64,000 nt of DNA from Gammaproteobacteria bacterium (GTDB lineage: Bacteria > Pseudomonadota > Gammaproteobacteria > Pseudomonadales > Azotimanducaceae): contig JAPOVY010000016.1 of the NCBI GenBank assembly GCA_026707905.1, forward strand, positions 1 through 64,000. Direction: 5' to 3'. Positions 1 through 8,471 of this stretch are shown here, piece after piece. The notes beneath the pieces were generated by a model. That model was not told the origin of the DNA and did not search any database. It saw only the letters and a program-made list of their open reading frames with translations. The first letter of the stretch is position 1, and each line of letters opens with the position of its first letter. The position numbers and the translations under genes are program-made.

Positions 1-558
1 TTCGTTTCAGATCTGAAGTCCGTACCACGAGTCGGAGAGTTGCCACCCATCATGCTTGCAACGCTACGCACCCGCATGATTCAGCTCGCGCAAGAAATTA
101 GTAATGGCATGGTTTTTGCCAACGGTGCCCGGTCGCACATGAACGAATCACTCAGTGTGCTCACTGAAGAAAACCGAACAAATGAGAGTTTCTTTATCGG
201 AAACATGATTCCGACGTGTATTAACAATGACGTTCAAGCTGCCGCGGCCGTAAACCGACGCACGCTCACGAGTTATGCGCTGCTCCCTAACTATCGCAAC
301 TACTGGAAAGAAGCTGGTTACGTCGAGGAAATGGCAGGTGTTGAAGCATGTATGAAGGACAACGATCTGGATCGTGTACCGCACTTCTTAACAGATCGAT
401 GGCTGGCTGATACAACGTTATTCGGCACGGCAAGTCAGGTGCGCGAAGGAATCGAAGCTTGGTTCGATGCGGGGATAAAGACACCGATTATTGTGCCTTC
501 TGCGGTCAACGGGGGACAGTTTCAGGCATTCGAAGAGTTCTTTGGAATTTGGGACTAA
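1..558 (+). CDS. LLM-class flavin-dependent oxidoreductase, C-terminal part
   Basis: The gene enters from the left edge; 185 C-terminal residues are present and the frame is open to base 1, so the true start lies outside. The visible part has the helical C-terminal half of luciferase-like (bacterial luciferase / F420- or FMN-dependent) monooxygenases. It contains a segment with R-T-R-M then a glycine-rich NGMVFANGARSHM stretch, and ends with the family-typical layout of a GTASQVREGIEAWFDAGI helix, a TPIIVPS strand and a terminal F-E-x-F region. The family uses reduced flavin or F420 to oxidise small organic substrates; the cofactor-binding N-terminus is missing, so cofactor and substrate cannot be told. 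Its TAA overlaps the stop codon of the convergent DUF35 gene. Family call fairly sure, substrate unknown. Confidence 0.75.
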   Translation, partial: FVSDLKSVPRVGELPPIMLATLRTRMIQLAQEISNGMVFANGARSHMNESLSVLTEENRTNESFFIGNMIPTCINNDVQAAAAVNRRTLTSYALLPNYRNYWKEAGYVEEMAGVEACMKDNDLDRVPHFLTDRWLADTTLFGTASQVREGIEAWFDAGIKTPIIVPSAVNGGQFQAFEEFFGIWD

Positions 559-959
559 GCAAGGCGGTACCTTAGTAACGTCACGTCGTCGTTCACGTGA
601 TCAAACACGGGAATTACCTTCGCGCCAATTTTGAGGTCATCGGCTTTGTCAGACACCAACGTAGACGTAAGTCGCACGCCTTCGTTGAGGTCAATCATGG
701 CGATCAGTTGAGGGACCTCGTCCATGAAATGTGGTGCGGTTGCTTGTCGCGCTACAGTGAACGTGTAAAGTGTGCCTTCGCCGCTGACCTGTTGCCACCT
801 CAAATTGGTACTTAAACAGCTCGGACAGTTCGATCGGGGATAAAAGATCCATTTACCGCAGTCGTTGCACCGTTGTAATAGCACTTGCTCGCTACGCAAA
901 CCCTCCCAGAATGGCTCTGTCTCTTGAGTAGGTGTTGGAAAAGGCTTCGTTAAGTCCAC
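555..959 (-). CDS. Zn-ribbon OB-fold (DUF35) acyl-CoA-associated protein
   Basis: A 134-residue two-domain protein. The N-terminal rubredoxin-like zinc ribbon has C31-x2-C34 and C45-x2-C48, followed by an OB-fold beginning with a G-E-G-T-L-Y-T-F-T-V strand and ending near residue 130. This is the usual DUF35/DUF35_N architecture and length. Members partner with thiolase-fold proteins; in steroid side-chain degradation the Ltp2-ChsH2(DUF35) complex is a retro-aldolase. The thiolase-like gene lies immediately upstream on the same strand with one base between them, so the two are almost surely co-translated and form one complex. It may bind acyl-CoA or scaffold the partner. Family sure; pathway inferred. 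Confidence 0.88.
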   Translation of the reverse strand: MDLTKPFPTPTQETEPFWEGLRSEQVLLQRCNDCGKWIFYPRSNCPSCLSTNLRWQQVSGEGTLYTFTVARQATAPHFMDEVPQLIAMIDLNEGVRLTSTLVSDKADDLKIGAKVIPVFDHVNDDVTLLRYRLA

Positions 960-960
960 G

Positions 961-2160
961 TTAGTCGCCTTTGAGAATCAATGCGGCTTGTTCACTCATG
1001 ATGCCGCCTGTTCCCGATACATACACGTGGTCACAACGTGGTAGTTGCCGTTGATCGGCACGTCCCATGATTTGGCGCGCGCCTTCGATAACTTGCGTCA
1101 TACCACCGGCGCCACCTCCTTGCCCCATACCGAGTTGGCCACCATGAGAATTGACGGGAAAATCGCCAAAACATGACAGATCGTGTGAACGAATGAACTC
1201 CATACCTTCGCCTTTCTCACAGAAACCGGCATCCTCCAGTGTAAGCAGTACCGTGATCGTGTAGCAGTCATAGATTTCACATGCGTCGATATCGCCACGT
1301 GTTACGCCTGCCATCTCAAACGCTTTGGCGGATGCTGGACCAACCGGACTGCGACATAGATCTTCGGCGAAGGTCGGTGTCTTCATCGTAAGGTGTTCAC
1401 CGAACCCTTTGATCCAGACGGGTCGGTGTTTGCATCGCTTCGCAACGTCCTCGCTAGCAACGATGACAGCTGCGCCACCCGCGACTGGCATCACGATTTC
1501 TAGCATGCGTAACGGGTCGGCGACCAGCTTGCTGGCTAGAACGTCATCGATAGTGACCGGCTTTTCGTAGAAGACAGCGTTTGGGTTTGCTGCACCGCTC
1601 CGCCTCTGGTCGACGACTAACTTCGCCATCGCAGTTGGATCGTAGTCGAATTCGGCAGCATATCGTTGGGCGATCATTGCATAACCGCAGTTTTGTGCTA
1701 GATTGCCATAGGGGATTTCGAATTCGGCTTGTGGCGAACCCCAATTCACGCTGGACGACTGGAAATAACGTCGTGGGTCAATAGGTCCTGGATTCGGATT
1801 CGACGGAATAGGCTGACCAGGTAACGCGCACACAACGACATCTGCGAGTCCAAGTTCGATCGCGGCGGCCGCTCGCCAGACCATACCGACAGGACTAGCC
1901 CCTCCTAAGTCGACCCGTTCTGCGAAATTTACGGGTTGACCCAAATACTCGACGATTGTTGCAGGAGTAAACGAAACGGTTTCTCGAATCTCGGTGCACA
2001 CAAGACCGTTGATGTCACTAGCTTCTAATCCTGCGTCGTCGAGACTGAATCGGGTGAGATCTGCCCACTGTCCAAGGGTAAATTTGCGTTTCCCTGTGAA
2101 TTTGCGAATATGTGGGTATTCGTGATAGCCAACAATCGCCGCCTTACCTTCTAGCTTCAA
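961..2160 (-). CDS. Thiolase-fold (SCP2/Ltp-type) protein
   Basis: A 399-residue protein of the SCP-x/Ltp branch of the thiolase superfamily, at normal full length. Visible landmarks are the N-terminal KAAIVGYHEY strand, an FSLDDAGLEASDING helix, the C-terminal NSHGGQLGMGQ motif that positions the active-site histidine, and a terminal SGTGGIMSEQAALIL strand. At the position where classical thiolases carry the nucleophilic cysteine it has GGASP (residues 86-90) with no cysteine, as in Ltp2-like aldolases that cleave beta-hydroxyacyl-CoA thioesters. The adjacent DUF35 gene fits an Ltp2/DUF35-type aldolase for side-chain degradation of a sterol-like or branched substrate. The alternative is a non-catalytic lipid-transfer homologue. 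Confidence 0.85.
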   Translation of the reverse strand: MKLEGKAAIVGYHEYPHIRKFTGKRKFTLGQWADLTRFSLDDAGLEASDINGLVCTEIRETVSFTPATIVEYLGQPVNFAERVDLGGASPVGMVWRAAAAIELGLADVVVCALPGQPIPSNPNPGPIDPRRYFQSSSVNWGSPQAEFEIPYGNLAQNCGYAMIAQRYAAEFDYDPTAMAKLVVDQRRSGAANPNAVFYEKPVTIDDVLASKLVADPLRMLEIVMPVAGGAAVIVASEDVAKRCKHRPVWIKGFGEHLTMKTPTFAEDLCRSPVGPASAKAFEMAGVTRGDIDACEIYDCYTITVLLTLEDAGFCEKGEGMEFIRSHDLSCFGDFPVNSHGGQLGMGQGGGAGGMTQVIEGARQIMGRADQRQLPRCDHVYVSGTGGIMSEQAALILKGD

Positions 2161-2263
2161 TGCGTTGTCCCAACTTGATGCACGTTGCGAAGTGTACGAA
2201 GTGCGGCGTTCGTAATATGTGGCATCAATAGGAATTTCTCGGACACGCTGAGGGGTCTATTCA

Positions 2264-2695
2264 TTGGCTGACGTAAACCGGACCAAGAACGCATTGTTAG
2301 TTGAATGGCGCAAACGACCGTTTTGGATGAATCTACTGTGGTTCTTCTGCCTCTATATGACCTTCGTATACATGCCTTTCGACATTTTCTTCAAGCCCGT
2401 GGTTGAAGATGTTGAAGTTTGGTTCGGTTTCTCACTAACGGGTTGGTGGGCTAAAGCCACTGCGCCGATCCATTGGCTTATTTATGGCGCTGGTGCGTGG
2501 GGATTCTGGCGTATGAGTCGATGGATGCATCCGTGGGCGGCTCTATACGTGGCTCAGATCGCAATCGCGATGTTGGTATGGAACCTAATCTCACCGAATG
2601 GCGGCGGTTGGGGACCTGGCTTGATTGCTTTTGCGATTTTGTTGGTGCCGACGGTTGCGCTATGGCTTGGCCGTCGGCATTTCCAACGCGTTTAG
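2264..2695 (+). CDS. Small four-helix membrane protein, unknown function
   Basis: I do not recognise a family. The 143-residue product starts at TTG, with an AGGGGT Shine-Dalgarno-like sequence 8 bases upstream. Four hydrophobic segments are visible at about residues 22-44, 66-83, 90-109 and 116-135, with many Trp residues, a basic N-terminus and a basic C-terminus (RRHFQRV). This pattern suggests a polytopic inner-membrane protein with both ends cytoplasmic. It is divergently arranged to the thiolase-like gene and stands alone on the plus strand. The 217 bases after it contain no gene I can support. Confidence 0.7.
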   Translation: MADVNRTKNALLVEWRKRPFWMNLLWFFCLYMTFVYMPFDIFFKPVVEDVEVWFGFSLTGWWAKATAPIHWLIYGAGAWGFWRMSRWMHPWAALYVAQIAIAMLVWNLISPNGGGWGPGLIAFAILLVPTVALWLGRRHFQRV

Positions 2696-2912
2696 TTAGG
2701 CGATTACTACCTTGACTACAAAAAACGGGGTTAACAACATTAGTCTTGCGATTCACTCAGAATAACTATACAGTTAAACATGTGATGCGAAAACCAAGCA
2801 TCGAAACGACCCCGGCGACTGGGGTATCTGGACGAGGGACGAGCGTTCACGTTGGTGACTCCGATGATCCGTCAAAATGCAGCTTGATTTTGAGGCAAGT
2901 ATGTAAGTCCCT

Positions 2913-3869
2913 TTAGTTAGAGGTGAGCAGCGAAACGGCGGTCTTCTTACCTTGGATGACGGCGTTGTAGTCGAGCTCGAGATTGAGTAATCCAGCGATG
3001 TAATCGACAAGTGCCATGTCGGCGTTCGCAGCGACGAGCGGCGTTGTACCATCATTGTTTGCGATTGACTTGTCGGCACCGTGCTCTAGGAGTACCTTTA
3101 CGGTATCAGCACGACCGAAAAAAGATGCGATAAGCAGAGGGGTCGCTCCGTCTCCCCCTTGTACATTCACGTCCGCACCCGCGTCTGCCAAGATGTCGAC
3201 GATGTCGGCAAACCCAAGCGTAGCAGCAGTTCCGATGAGTGTCGACTGCCTAGCGTCATCGAATGCGTTCAGATCGTCCACTTTACGGATGAGCCGTTTT
3301 ACGTAGCGGTCGTTACCGGTATAGACGGCAAGCCATATATCCGATCTTGCGAGTTTATCGACCTGCTTGTCGATCAACTCAAGTGCCTTTTCGCGGCCAG
3401 CGGTCACGTCGTCTTCATTTAGGTTTAGCTGAAACATCGACGCAATGGCTTGAGTGCTTGCCCAGTCGGTGCCGGCAACCATGGGTGGCGTCTGACCTTG
3501 ATTATTCGCCTGAAGAGGGTCCGCTCCTGCGCGAAGCAGCTCTTTGACAGCCTTGTCGTAACCGAGGAACACAGCAGCGTGTAGAGCGGTGTTGCCGTCC
3601 ATCGCGCCTGCGGTCGCATCAGCGCCATTCTTGACCAACAATCGAATCGCCTTCGGTTGATTTTGAAGGACGGCGTAGGTTAAAGGCGTTGAACCTAATG
3701 TTGAACCAAGTGCGTTGATGTCGTGACCATCTTTCAGTAACTGGCGAATTGTTTTTGTATCGCCTTCCGCCGCGGCGGTCCAAAGGTCCTGGGCACCCGT
3801 TGGGAGTGCGATGGCAAGTATTGCCAGAGACATGAGTGCATAGACTGCGTTTCGGAGTACCAAGGTCAT
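2913..3869 (-). CDS. Secreted ankyrin-repeat protein
   Basis: A 318-residue protein with a clear Sec signal peptide (about residues 1-26, ending L-P-T-G-A-Q), so it acts in the periplasm or outside. Ankyrin repeats follow: near residues 27-55, 58-88 (S-T-P-L-T-Y-A), 91-122 (N-T-A-L-H-A-A with a G-A-D-P end), a less regular middle section, then good repeats from about 205 to 290, including D-G-A-T-P-L-L-I-A and a G-A-D-K-S end. Ankyrin repeats mediate protein-protein contacts, and no enzymatic domain is visible. It is followed on the same strand, at about 125 bases, by the upstream PhyH gene. Binding partner unknown. Confidence 0.88.
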   Translation of the reverse strand: MTLVLRNAVYALMSLAILAIALPTGAQDLWTAAAEGDTKTIRQLLKDGHDINALGSTLGSTPLTYAVLQNQPKAIRLLVKNGADATAGAMDGNTALHAAVFLGYDKAVKELLRAGADPLQANNQGQTPPMVAGTDWASTQAIASMFQLNLNEDDVTAGREKALELIDKQVDKLARSDIWLAVYTGNDRYVKRLIRKVDDLNAFDDARQSTLIGTAATLGFADIVDILADAGADVNVQGGDGATPLLIASFFGRADTVKVLLEHGADKSIANNDGTTPLVAANADMALVDYIAGLLNLELDYNAVIQGKKTAVSLLTSN

Positions 3870-3994
3870 GAGTACGTCTCTTGATGAAAAGGAGGATTCG
3901 CCGATGCTGATTATTTGGCGAACCGCAAACTATACGAATGTAATGACGCGCTATCGTTAACGTGCAAGAATGGTGTTGTTCAAAAGAGAGCTGT

Positions 3995-5155
3995 CTACGG
4001 TTCGGTGGTCTGCTCTTCGTGGTTCGTCAGTTCGCCTGTCGGCGTCGAATTGTTGACCTCGATGCCCATCATCTGTTTGAGTCGAGGTGAGAGCTTCGCG
4101 TAGACATCGTCAGGTACATGATGGTTGACCGACGCTTGTTCGTGGAGTGCTCTGACAAACCATCGGTTGTAGTGGCACCGCATCGCGTAGCGCGTACCTG
4201 GCGCGATGCGCAAGCCGCCGCCATGCAACACACGCGTGTCAGTCAATATACACGTTCCCACCGGCGCGCAGACCGCAACCAAACCAGGTTCGCCCTCTAC
4301 AAGACGGACTAAATCGGCACCATCGTGGAAGGTCGTCGCACCGCTGGCAGTTCGATGAGAACCCGGTACGAGGTAAGTTGCGCCATTTTCGAGGTTGAAC
4401 TCGGTATAGCACCAGATGATTAATGATCCGAACGGAAATGGTGGATAGGGCATAGGGAAGCCAGCTTGGTCGACATGGAGCTCCTGTAATCCTCCCCCTT
4501 GATGAACGATTGAACCGTGCGCACAGCCTAAGCCGAATCGTTCCCCCATAATTTTGGTGAGTAAGTTATCAACCAACTCGCCCCTTTGTGCTGCGGACGG
4601 ATTGAATTCGACAGCGTCACGGAAGACCTGCCCTTTTAGGACGAGATTGTTAACGAGTTGAGCTTTGGATCCACGACTCGTCATGATGGCTGAATCGAGC
4701 TTGCGTTCCGCGGCAGCTTGTTCGGTCATACGATCAACTTGTGCCTTGACCTGTTCTGGCGACATGGCGTCCTCGACCAAACAATATCCCCAACGCACGA
4801 AATCTGCTTCAAGTTCCTCTTGATCTGACCGAGGTTTCGGTAGATATTCGAATTCGTCGCTGTTGCGGATTAAGCCGTCCTCTTGACGTTGCTTCGCAAT
4901 ACCATTGAGTTGTTTAAGGAGGCGACCTGGTGACAGCGAGCTTGTTTGTGACACGCCGTCTGCGTAGGCAATCCCTTGTTGCATTGCGGATTCCCAAGCT
5001 TCGTCGCTAATGTCAGCCTGATGGTTGCGAAGTTGAGAAATCTCGGCTCGAAGACGGGCGTTTTCTTCGCGCAGCTCTTCAACTGATTCGCGAGTATCGT
5101 GCACCTCAGGCAGGTTACCAGAGGCGGACGAGGATTTGTCCGGTTGCGTCGTCAT
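3995..5155 (-). CDS. Phytanoyl-CoA dioxygenase (PhyH) family enzyme
   Basis: A 386-residue Fe(II)/2-oxoglutarate-dependent oxygenase of the PhyH family. The iron-binding facial triad is visible as H227-x-D229 and H311, with R322 eleven residues later as the likely 2-oxoglutarate ligand. A short coiled coil (about residues 22-46, rich in E, L and R) precedes the catalytic core, which is unusual for small PhyH enzymes and may mediate oligomerisation. PhyH enzymes hydroxylate or otherwise oxidise lipid-like substrates and secondary metabolites; the substrate here is unknown. It is one of three PhyH proteins in the window and the only one with the coiled coil. It is transcribed towards the ankyrin gene and may share its transcript. 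Confidence 0.87.
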   Translation of the reverse strand: MTTQPDKSSSASGNLPEVHDTRESVEELREENARLRAEISQLRNHQADISDEAWESAMQQGIAYADGVSQTSSLSPGRLLKQLNGIAKQRQEDGLIRNSDEFEYLPKPRSDQEELEADFVRWGYCLVEDAMSPEQVKAQVDRMTEQAAAERKLDSAIMTSRGSKAQLVNNLVLKGQVFRDAVEFNPSAAQRGELVDNLLTKIMGERFGLGCAHGSIVHQGGGLQELHVDQAGFPMPYPPFPFGSLIIWCYTEFNLENGATYLVPGSHRTASGATTFHDGADLVRLVEGEPGLVAVCAPVGTCILTDTRVLHGGGLRIAPGTRYAMRCHYNRWFVRALHEQASVNHHVPDDVYAKLSPRLKQMMGIEVNNSTPTGELTNHEEQTTEP

Positions 5156-5328
5156 GGTTGAATCAGTCTTGTTGAGCGCGTCGAGTGGAAACGCAAAACG
5201 AATGCGTCACACGAAAAAGAACGGTGTCGCATTGAATGGATCCCTCGTAATGGTATTGAGAAGCGCCCGTGGGTATAGCAGCCAGATCTCGTTACGCGTA
5301 AGATAGGACGGGAGTTTGGCGTTTTCAC

Positions 5329-5841
5329 GTGATTGTGGCAGAAAAACACCTTTGGCTAATACGGCACGCAAAAGCGTCGGCTCATGGTCGACCAGATCAT
5401 GGTCGGGAACTAGCCTATCGAGGTTATCGACAATGTGTTGAGATGGGCCAGTTTCTGTCAACCGTATCCCAACCGCCTACGATTTTTCTAACGAGTGATG
5501 CTAGGCGTACGTATACGACGGCACACGTTTTGAACGCGTTTGTTGGCGACGAAGTTGTACCAGTTGGCGACATGTATACATACGACGTCGATGTACTAGC
5601 ATCCGCTGTCGAAACAGTCATGGAGAAATTCGGCTTAGATGGTGTTAACGGTCTGGCAGTGGTTGGACATAACAGTGCGATAAGCGACTTGGTTGCGGAA
5701 CTAACGCACAAATCCAGCACACCCTCGCTGCCAACGCTTGGAATGGCAGAACTGGTGTTCAATGGAGAGTGGAACGAACTTTGGCAACGCGTACCGATCT
5801 CACTTCGACGGCTTGAGACCCCCAGTGCGAGGACAAAATGA
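5329..5841 (+). CDS. SixA-like histidine phosphatase
   Basis: A 170-residue member of the histidine phosphatase (phosphoglycerate mutase-like) superfamily, with the catalytic R12-H13 in a LWLIRHAKAS motif and a second histidine in VVGHNSAISDL. Size and motif match SixA-type phosphohistidine phosphatases, which remove phosphate from phosphohistidine proteins. The start is GTG; no strong ribosome site is seen. The 3' end overlaps the next gene by four bases (ATGA), so the two are translationally coupled. Real targets in this organism are not known. Confidence 0.85.
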   Translation: MIVAEKHLWLIRHAKASAHGRPDHGRELAYRGYRQCVEMGQFLSTVSQPPTIFLTSDARRTYTTAHVLNAFVGDEVVPVGDMYTYDVDVLASAVETVMEKFGLDGVNGLAVVGHNSAISDLVAELTHKSSTPSLPTLGMAELVFNGEWNELWQRVPISLRRLETPSARTK

Positions 5842-6413
5842 CTGACGACCCGTTGATCCTGCTGTCGCACGACCGTTCCGAAGCGCGACGAGCAAACGAT
5901 CCACTGGTTGACCGGTGCGTTCTCGGTACGGTAGATCGAAACGGGCATGCAGCGCTTCGTACGCTAGTTTTGCGGGAAATTGATGACAGGCTGGCATTGT
6001 TCTACAACCGAACAAGCACAAAGCATGTTGAACTGATGGATCAGAGGCATCACGGATCACTTCTGATCTATCTACCAAGCGTTGGGGTGCAATACAGGTT
6101 TGAGTCCCGATTTGAGGATATTCCAAGGGAAGTGATTGAGGAGCATTGGCAACTCAAACCCGATGTGGCGAAACGGATGGATTCGATCTACGAGCGTCAT
6201 CCACAAAGCACCATCATCGATGATTTCGCTGCGTTTGAAACACTTTTCGCGGCAACCGTACCACCTAGAAAATCACCTCGAAATGGCTGTGGGGTCTACG
6301 TCGTTGTTGAGGTTGCTGAACGGTTAGAGCTTCGTACGGACCCGCAAATGCATGACCGCAGGATATATAAGCGAGAAGGGAACGACTGGCGAGTTCATCA
6401 ACTCGTGCCGTGA
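5838..6413 (+). CDS. Pyridoxamine 5'-phosphate oxidase-like FMN-binding protein
   Basis: A 191-residue split-barrel flavoprotein resembling the Alr4036/PNPOx-like group. It has a G-T-V-D-x-N-G-x-A-x-x-R-T-L-V-L-R strand, a Y-N-R-T-S-T-K-H segment typical of FMN phosphate binding, a F-E-S-R-F-E strand and an E-V-A-E-R-L-E-L-R strand at the C-terminal dimerisation region. Such proteins oxidise pyridoxamine phosphate or act on other flavin substrates; the exact reaction is uncertain. Its ATG overlaps the stop of the phosphatase gene, giving a two-gene operon. It ends 12 bases before the convergent ABC transporter A1 gene. Confidence 0.82.
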   Translation: MTDDPLILLSHDRSEARRANDPLVDRCVLGTVDRNGHAALRTLVLREIDDRLALFYNRTSTKHVELMDQRHHGSLLIYLPSVGVQYRFESRFEDIPREVIEEHWQLKPDVAKRMDSIYERHPQSTIIDDFAAFETLFAATVPPRKSPRNGCGVYVVVEVAERLELRTDPQMHDRRIYKREGNDWRVHQLVP

Positions 6414-6425
6414 TTCACGGAGTTA

Positions 6426-8471
6426 CTAATCGCCGGTGGACACGGTCTGTAAGTCAACAAACCTTCGATAGTGGCCGTCTTCTATAGCCATCAATTCATC
6501 GTGACTGCCTTGTTCAAGGACTTCGCCTTGATCTAAGAACACGATATGGTCAGATTGTCGAATCGTCGAAAGCCGATGCGCGATGATCACTACGAGGCGG
6601 TCTTTAGCAGCTTCGTGTAAGGATTGCACCAGATACTGTTCAGTCTCCGGATCTAGTGCAGACGTGGGTTCGTCAAGAATCAGTATCTTGGACTCGCGTA
6701 ACAAACCTCGAGCAATAGAGATTCGTTGTTTTTGTCCGACAGAGAGCTTGCTCATGGTCGTACCGAGTTTGGTTTCATACCCTTCCGGCAATCCATCGAT
6801 GAATTCATGTATGCCTGCGATCTGCGCGACTCTAATAACCTCGTCTAATGATGCTTCAGGCTTTCCATAGCGGATGTTGTCCAAAATGGAGAATGAAAAC
6901 AGCTGGGTTTCTTGAAATACATACGTAATCTGGTCTCGCAGGCTCGCAAGTTCCAAATCGTTGACATCATGCCCGTCGATCAAGACTTGCCCTTCTGTCG
7001 CAGCGTGATAACGAGGCAACAGGTACGCCAGACTCGTCTTACCGGCGCCTGTGGGACCGACAAATGCAACGATCTGACCGATCGATGCCGTTAATGAGAC
7101 ATCCTGAAGAGCACGACGGCCATCTGGATACTGCAACCCTACGCCACGTAGCTCGACGCCCTGCTCAATCGGCGGCAACACCTCATCGCCGAGGTCTTGT
7201 TCCTGGGGTAAATCCATGATCGCGTATACCCGTCGCATTCCTGCCACAAAGCTCTGCAAGTGGATCCACAGGGACGCGAAACTATCTGCCGGACCGCGCA
7301 TCCACCAGAAGTAGAAAAAGATCGCTGCATAGTCACCAGGTGACAAAGCGCCATCGATGATATTGGTCGCAATAACCCAAAATACAGTGATAAAGATCAC
7401 TTGAAACGCTAATTCTTTGCTACGACCGATAAAGATATCGAGAAGGACGGTCCCTCGAAAGCGCAAGAAGGACTCTGAACTATCAGTACCAAATCGTTGG
7501 CGTTCGTTCTTGTTGCCGCCAAGGCTCTGCACCGCAAGCATGTTGTCCATACCTTCCTCAATCGTGCTGGTCACAATCGTCCCCGCTGCGCGACTGGCTT
7601 GGTGACGACGACGAACGAAGCGCGAAAACGGTATTGAAATGAGGAAGTAAGCGGGAAACAATGAGCCGGTCAGCCAAATAACCGCGTCAACATGCTGATA
7701 AGCGCTTACAAGGTTGAACATTGCCGCGACGAATACACAAGTCGATAGCGTTGGTCGATTGATAACCTCATAGAAGATTTGGTTGATAGATGGAGCGTCG
7801 TACATAACGCGGTAGACCGAATCGCCGATTCGTTGGTCGTCTAGCAAAGTCATTGGCATTGACTTTATCCGCTCGAACAGCTTGGCGCGTACCATATGGT
7901 TCACCGTCTGGGTCAAGCGTGAATTCATTTTGTATTCGTAGTAGCCCCAGATACCGCCAGCAAAACTATGTCCGCCATGGGTAAGGTTTTCTTGCTTGGT
8001 AGCCGTATCTTGGCCCTCGATCATGCCGCCATCGGTCGTGTCGTTTGCTGCGCCAGGCGCATACCCGCCGACGAGGATGATGAGGAAAACTGAGATTACT
8101 GTCAGTGTGATCAGGATTTCCAATGAACTCACTGTCATGAAGTGCTCAATCAGTGGGTGCAACCAGATTGGGTAGCCGTCCGTGCTCTCAATAGGACGTT
8201 GAAGAACGACATGGTCGACGATGATCTTCGCGCCCCAAGGCAATACGAACACGGGATACATGAGGGCACCGAGGAGCAAGAACCACTTGATCGTGAATCT
8301 GCCCCAAACGTAACTAATGATCATCCACCCACGAGCGATGACCTGAACGGTCTCCTTAAAACCGAGGTCCCAATCGGTATCGAGAATACTGGCGCGCTTG
8401 CTTAGTTCCTTCTCCGCTTCGACGTTAAAGCCACGCGGCTTGCGAACTTCCGGATTCGATTGATCGCTCAT
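6426..8471 (-). CDS. ABC exporter half-transporter A1 (TMD-NBD)
   Basis: A 681-residue type IV-like ABC exporter subunit with an N-terminal membrane domain and a C-terminal ATPase. Landmarks: TM1 about 61-82, TM2 about 116-135, Walker A GPTGAGKT at 472, Q-loop FQE, signature LSVGQ at 576, Walker B ILILDE ending at E601, and switch H632. Between TM2 and the next helices lies a G-Q-D-T-A-T-x2-E-N motif at 153-162 that recurs in A2 and A3. The membrane domain also has the family motif DDQRIGDSVYRVMYD. Its start overlaps the stop of the B1 gene by four bases, so B1 and A1 are co-translated and probably form a heterodimer. The signature lacks the usual third-position glycine. Substrate unknown. 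Confidence 0.92.
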   Translation of the reverse strand: MSDQSNPEVRKPRGFNVEAEKELSKRASILDTDWDLGFKETVQVIARGWMIISYVWGRFTIKWFLLLGALMYPVFVLPWGAKIIVDHVVLQRPIESTDGYPIWLHPLIEHFMTVSSLEILITLTVISVFLIILVGGYAPGAANDTTDGGMIEGQDTATKQENLTHGGHSFAGGIWGYYEYKMNSRLTQTVNHMVRAKLFERIKSMPMTLLDDQRIGDSVYRVMYDAPSINQIFYEVINRPTLSTCVFVAAMFNLVSAYQHVDAVIWLTGSLFPAYFLISIPFSRFVRRRHQASRAAGTIVTSTIEEGMDNMLAVQSLGGNKNERQRFGTDSSESFLRFRGTVLLDIFIGRSKELAFQVIFITVFWVIATNIIDGALSPGDYAAIFFYFWWMRGPADSFASLWIHLQSFVAGMRRVYAIMDLPQEQDLGDEVLPPIEQGVELRGVGLQYPDGRRALQDVSLTASIGQIVAFVGPTGAGKTSLAYLLPRYHAATEGQVLIDGHDVNDLELASLRDQITYVFQETQLFSFSILDNIRYGKPEASLDEVIRVAQIAGIHEFIDGLPEGYETKLGTTMSKLSVGQKQRISIARGLLRESKILILDEPTSALDPETEQYLVQSLHEAAKDRLVVIIAHRLSTIRQSDHIVFLDQGEVLEQGSHDELMAIEDGHYRRFVDLQTVSTGD

